A DNA stretch of 23,895 nucleotides from Apostichopus parvimensis (taxonomy: Eukaryota; Echinodermata; Holothuroidea; Aspidochirotida; Stichopodidae). The position numbers and the translations under genes are program-made. Below the pieces are notes generated by a model, which had not been told where the DNA came from, ran no database searches, and saw only the letters and a list, made by a program, of their open reading frames with translations. The DNA is taken from contig KN883063.1 of NCBI GenBank assembly GCA_000934455.1, positions 113,801 to 137,695 of the forward strand, read 5' to 3'. Below, piece by piece: positions 19,916-23,895 of this stretch (positions are counted from its first letter, which is position 1; each line of letters begins with the position of its first letter).

Positions 19916-20960
19916 CACATAGTCTCAATGGGGAAGGGGAAACAAGGAAGCTGCATTCAACGACCACAGGACCACACTTCTAATTAAAATAAAAATTGAT
20001 CAGGCACCCCCAATCCATCATCAGTCCGGGGGGGGGGGATTGGATATTTTCAAAATTTAAAGGTATTTATTAGCACAAAGTTGCCATTAGTCCTACTTGA
20101 AGACCTAATTTAAAGTTGCAATATGATTCAGATTGCACCATTCGATGTCTGAACTTCCAGCCATGTCCCTGTTCAATTAGGAAGTCAAATATTTCAAACT
20201 TGTTGAATAAGAGCTAAGGAATTCAACTTATTGCAAGGAAAATATAGACCAAACAAAAGGAAAAAAGGAATAAGGAAAAAGGAACAAAATAGTTTAGAAC
20301 AAAAGAAAACTTACATGAAACGTTATATTACAAGATATTTAGAAACAAGAAAACTTGTGATAGAAAACAGGAAATATTCATTTGTTTGATGATCTCACAA
20401 AAAACACACAAAAAAACTGAATTTGGAACTGAATCCTACAACTGGTGGCTTTATTAAGATCAGGTGAATAGCCATATGGAATGTCAGAGTATACAATTAT
20501 ATAGAGGGTGGCAGAGGAAGTTGGTAGGGAAGAAAGAAAGGTTGAGATATTCCCACAAATCCTAGTGATTTTCAGATCCACACTTTTTGAACCAAATAAT
20601 CATACCCGGAATTGGAAAGGGGTTACAAACCATCTCAACCAGCTGTGTGGATGACACACAGTTCTGGCACCAAAGATATCAAGATAACCAGAGAGCCAGT
20701 TGGCAAGTTTGTGATTCCTTGCCAAATGGTTTGCTAAAAAAATTCCACTTAACAATCTGACTAATTATGTAAAGCAAGTGAGTTAAAAATTTGTCCAAGG
20801 GTTTAAGTGAGAACCAGAGAAGATCAGGGAGTTTCCCATCTCTTATAGGTAGCCCTCACTTGTGGGTATTGACCAATCAATTCACTGATAATGATTTTAC
20901 AAAATGTTCACTATCCAGAAAGATCAGTCTTCCCATGTCAAATACAGACATAGATCCAGA
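19916..20960. other. non-coding stretch, nothing firm
   Basis: Mixed AT-rich DNA. A minus-strand frame at about 20378-20581 has some protein-like residues (TLYIIVYSDIPYGYSPDL) but has neither splice support nor a known motif. No repeats beyond short A-rich tracts. Confidence 0.35.
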
Positions 20961-20963
20961 TGT

Positions 20964-21255
20964 TGACCTCAAATGAGTTTGGACCTCCACCAATCTCAAA
21001 AGTGTTCTTTTACTCATTAAGCTGGATCTACATTCCAAAGTATAAAGTTCCACAAAGATGTACTTTTTGAGTTATCATGTTTACAAGGTTTTCATATTTT
21101 GACCTCTCTTGACCTTTGAACTTCACAGAAAAGAATAGGGTTCTTATACTCAATAAGATGGATCCACATACCAAGAATGATAAAAATCCACCATGAACTG
21201 TTGAGATAGCATGTTTACAAGAGTCACATACACACGCATGCCATATCACCATTGC
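20964..21255. repeat. Second locus of the 143-bp repeat family, about 2 units
   Basis: It carries the same ordered landmarks as 1921-2990 (ttgacctcaaatga, gacctccacc, ctcattaagctggatctac, gagttatcatgtttacaagg, then again ttgacctctcttgacc). The spacing is about 133 bases. It ends in the same type of tail, cacatacacacgcatgcc. It is more diverged from consensus than the first array. Confidence 0.8.
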
Positions 21256-21449
21256 ATAGTTACCTTATGCCTAAGGAAAGGAATCAAAAAATTAAATCAA
21301 AATTTAAGTAAAAGTGTTAAAGCCCAGAGATGTTACTTTTCTTTTTTTTTTCTTTTGAAAGTTTCTATTAATTGTAAAATAACTGATTTATCAGAAGTGT
21401 TGGCTATAGAAACAGCTTTTTTAAAATAACTTTATAACCTGGTTCGCCT

Positions 21450-21473
21450 ATAGCTACTGTGGCCAGTAGCTAT
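21450..21473. repeat. Short perfect inverted repeat
   Basis: atagctactg (21450-21459) and cagtagctat (21464-21473) around a 4-base spacer. It is a simple hairpin with no poly-T after it and no gene next to it, so no function is assigned. Confidence 0.6.
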
Positions 21474-22268
21474 GTCATTGTGATTTTCATCCTAAGGTCA
21501 AATACAAAAAATAATTTTCCAAGCTGGTGAAAATGAATTTCCACAGTAGCATGCTAAAAAGGGAAGTAGTTTGAATAAAGATCCTAGTCACATGACAATA
21601 CAGGCTATGTCAGCAAGTTAAACTTTTCCTCTGAAAGGTTCAATAAATCTGTGTCTGTGTGTGGGTGGGTCGGTTGCTTTGTAAATCCATGGTAGCAGTA
21701 GATTCACACCTTGCCCGGCAGATAAAATAATTGTATTGATAACAGGTAGTAAAAAACACAACTACCTGCCAAGCATGGTACGTAATAGCAGGAAGTTGTT
21801 CCACAGTATGACGCACAGGGTTGACATGTATAAATGAACTAGAATCCTATAAACTGCATCTTGGGAATTTCCAACTACCGTAAATGATAATAGAGGGCAG
21901 TATTAACCATTACAAAATACTGACACTGCTCTCTGAGGAGGAATGGGAATATTGTGTTGCAACCTTGTTAATACAGAAAAACCTTACTGCAGAATCACGG
22001 TAAATCAATCACAATTGAGACCATAGAAGTGGTGGGACTATTTTAATTATAATATTCAGAATGTTAATTTTGTCCCTTTCACAGAATCTTGTGGAACAAA
22101 ATTCAGCTATAAAACAGAAAGCAATGATTATCATATTAAGATTAAATGGATACTCAATTTTACCACTCATATGATGATATGCAAGGTAAATAAAATTCCC
22201 AGATTTTGAATAGCAGTCTGACATCCCAACCGGCCCTTTTCTGGTAACTTTATATAATGTAAGGCTAA
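21474..22268. other. non-coding stretch, nothing recognised
   Basis: No supported coding tract or repeat. A gtgtgggtgggtcgg simple tract lies near 21659. Confidence 0.4.
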
Positions 22269-22460
22269 CACACCAGCATTTAAAGGGGGCACACTTATCA
22301 TTACTGGTCTCACACCAGCATTTATGGGTACATAAACATCATTAGTGGTCTCACACCAGAATTTAAAGGGGCCACTGTCATTATAAGTGGTCTTACACCA
22401 GCCTTTAAAGGCGACACTGTCATTATAAGTGGTCTTACACCAGCCTTTCAAGGCGATACA
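22269..22460. repeat. 42-bp tandem repeat, about 4.5 units
   Basis: Units start at 22269, 22311, 22352, 22394 and 22436, each with cacaccagcatttaaaggg or a close variant and ending agtggtct. Divergence increases toward the left copies. The long minus-strand frame across it (KGWCKTTYNDS repeated) exists only because 42 is a multiple of three. Confidence 0.92.
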
Positions 22461-23895
22461 ACTTTTATATATAAACAAAATCCATTTAGGAGATATCACA
22501 CAAGGCTAAGACTTGAACAAGTCTAAACGTGACATCATCGAGCCACAATGTGCTTCATTTTTGTTTATGTTTTTCTTTACTTATTAAAATTTTGAGTTTC
22601 GGGCATGGAGATGGGTTTTTGCTGAATCTGAAAATTTTGCCAACAACTCTTAGCATAACATAATGTTGGCACGGCTTTCAGTATAAACGCTGCTCACGTT
22701 TCTAACTTAAAAATATGGATTTCAGAAAAGCAAAGAAAAAATGAAAGATCTTAGATCCTTGGTGACCCTATGACAGTGAAGAAAGCTCTCAGACCAGACT
22801 TTTAAACAGCACAAGAAGGGTGGTTATAGGGAAGTTGTTCTCTTCAAAGATCTTGGTCATATAAGCCAAAGATGTGATGATTTGGTTTGGTTTGTGTTAA
22901 CTTTAAGACGTATACCTGTATCACCTAGCTGATGGTTGAATGTCGATCGATATCAAGGAATGTAAATGAAGATGCTGTTTTTGACCAAAAATGTGCACAA
23001 TGACTTCAAATGCTGTGTCAGAAATATTTCTATATGTACCTAAATTGCAATTTAACATCATTTGAGCTGTACTATACTTGAGTGTCTGTAAAAAATCGGT
23101 GCTGTTTTTCTCCCCTTCATACATCAAATGAACTTTGACTTCCACCCTTCTAATTGGAAGCCAAAAATGCAGCCACATCAATCACACTTGGACAACAACA
23201 ACAAAAAATCTAAAAGTTTATAAATTTAAGAAGAAAGTCACCTTAAAAAGAAGTTGCTATCATTTAATATTTATTTTATTAACTAGGGATACACAGTTAA
23301 AAGAGGAACTTTCAACAGCTTTTATAAGATTTAATATTTAGCTTCAATCGTAACCAATTATAGATAATTTCACAAACAGTTGTTTCACAACATATCTTGG
23401 GATGCCCTTTGGAATGCAATTCTTGTCAAACAAACTGAGAAATTGGGTCAAAACAGATAAACATCGTTCCTCTTGTGGTAAAGTTTGTTGGACTTTGAAA
23501 TCCATATCAGTAGAAAATATAAAAAAGTAAACACACTGCCAGTGTTTCGATATTGAAGGTTAACCATATTTTAGATTGCTCTAATAAAGTAAACACCAAG
23601 ATGCCTGTACACACCTATATATCATCATACAATGAGAGCTAGTGTCATTTACATAGTGTTTAGTCATCACTAGGTCAACAGAGGACGACTCAGGCACCCC
23701 GGTAAATTTTTTATGCCAACGATTGCATCATTATTTGTGAAGTACTAAGATTTATGTGAAAAAAAAGGTTGTGCTAAAATAAAAGAAATGATAAAAAGAG
23801 GTGCCAGACAATAAAAATAACACAGGTATTGAGCAACTTAGTTCTTGTATAGCACCCTCTATGGAGCTTAATTTTCTCAATGCCCAATGTCAAAA
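22461..23895. other. non-coding stretch with one repeat fragment
   Basis: The only recognisable item is a 22-base piece of the 143-bp repeat family at 23125-23146 (caaatgaactttgacttcc...), which matches 2151-2172 at all but one base. The rest is AT-rich with no supported gene. Confidence 0.4.

Noticed and set aside
20310-20385. Start exon for the galaxin-type gene (minus-strand ATG with hydrophobic residues before GTAAGT)
   Set aside because: The hydrophobic frame meets a TAA before the good donor, and the nearer GT gives the wrong phase.
22167-22499. 110-codon minus-strand protein with repeated KGWCKTTYNDS
   Set aside because: It is the translation of the 42-bp tandem repeat, whose length is a multiple of three.
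1-23895. tRNA or other structural RNA genes
   Set aside because: No T-loop GGTTCGAATCC-type box paired with an A box was seen on either strand by eye. A tRNAscan-SE/Infernal run would settle it.

Overview
The window looks like nuclear DNA from a marine invertebrate animal. It is AT-rich and intron-bearing, and it is crowded with short DNA-transposon relics, minisatellites and long poly-G/poly-C runs. One secreted, cysteine-rich protein of the galaxin type is split over GT-AG introns. An echinoderm such as a sea cucumber would fit, but this is inference from style and the species cannot be fixed. No tRNA, rRNA, CRISPR array or bacterial-type gene was seen.

The one well-supported gene runs on the minus strand. 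Three exons can be joined: 13482-13719, then 7674-8575, then 5413-5774 with a TAA stop. The junction phases match (phase 2, then phase 1), and after the 2-nt split codon the three exons give exactly 500 codons including the stop. The first two exons encode about 13 alternating di-cysteine repeats (22 intact CC pairs plus four sites reduced to one Cys), the hallmark of galaxin-like proteins. The last exon encodes a separate module of about 120 residues that resembles a netrin/C345C (NTR-like) domain. The start codon and signal peptide lie upstream of 13719 and were not found. The repeat block as a whole is bounded by phase-1 introns and the C-terminal module also enters in phase 1, the usual signature of exon-shuffled extracellular modules.

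Layout, left to right: a truncated hAT-like element (1-122); a complete 397-bp hAT-like MITE with a perfect 8-bp target duplication (968-1364); a tandem array of about 143-bp units carrying direct-repeat motifs that resemble nuclear-receptor sites (1921-2990); a decamer-built minisatellite (4033-4600); the 3' end of the galaxin-type gene (5413); its two introns, which hold 24-bp and 34-bp minisatellites, a foldback element and a second MITE (12448-12789); the first visible exon (13482-13719). From 13.7 to 23.9 kb there is mostly AT-rich DNA with no firm gene. It holds three weak plus-strand candidate exons (17414, 17654, 19504), a 38-bp perfect palindrome, a G25 run, a second locus of the 143-bp repeat, and a 42-bp tandem repeat.
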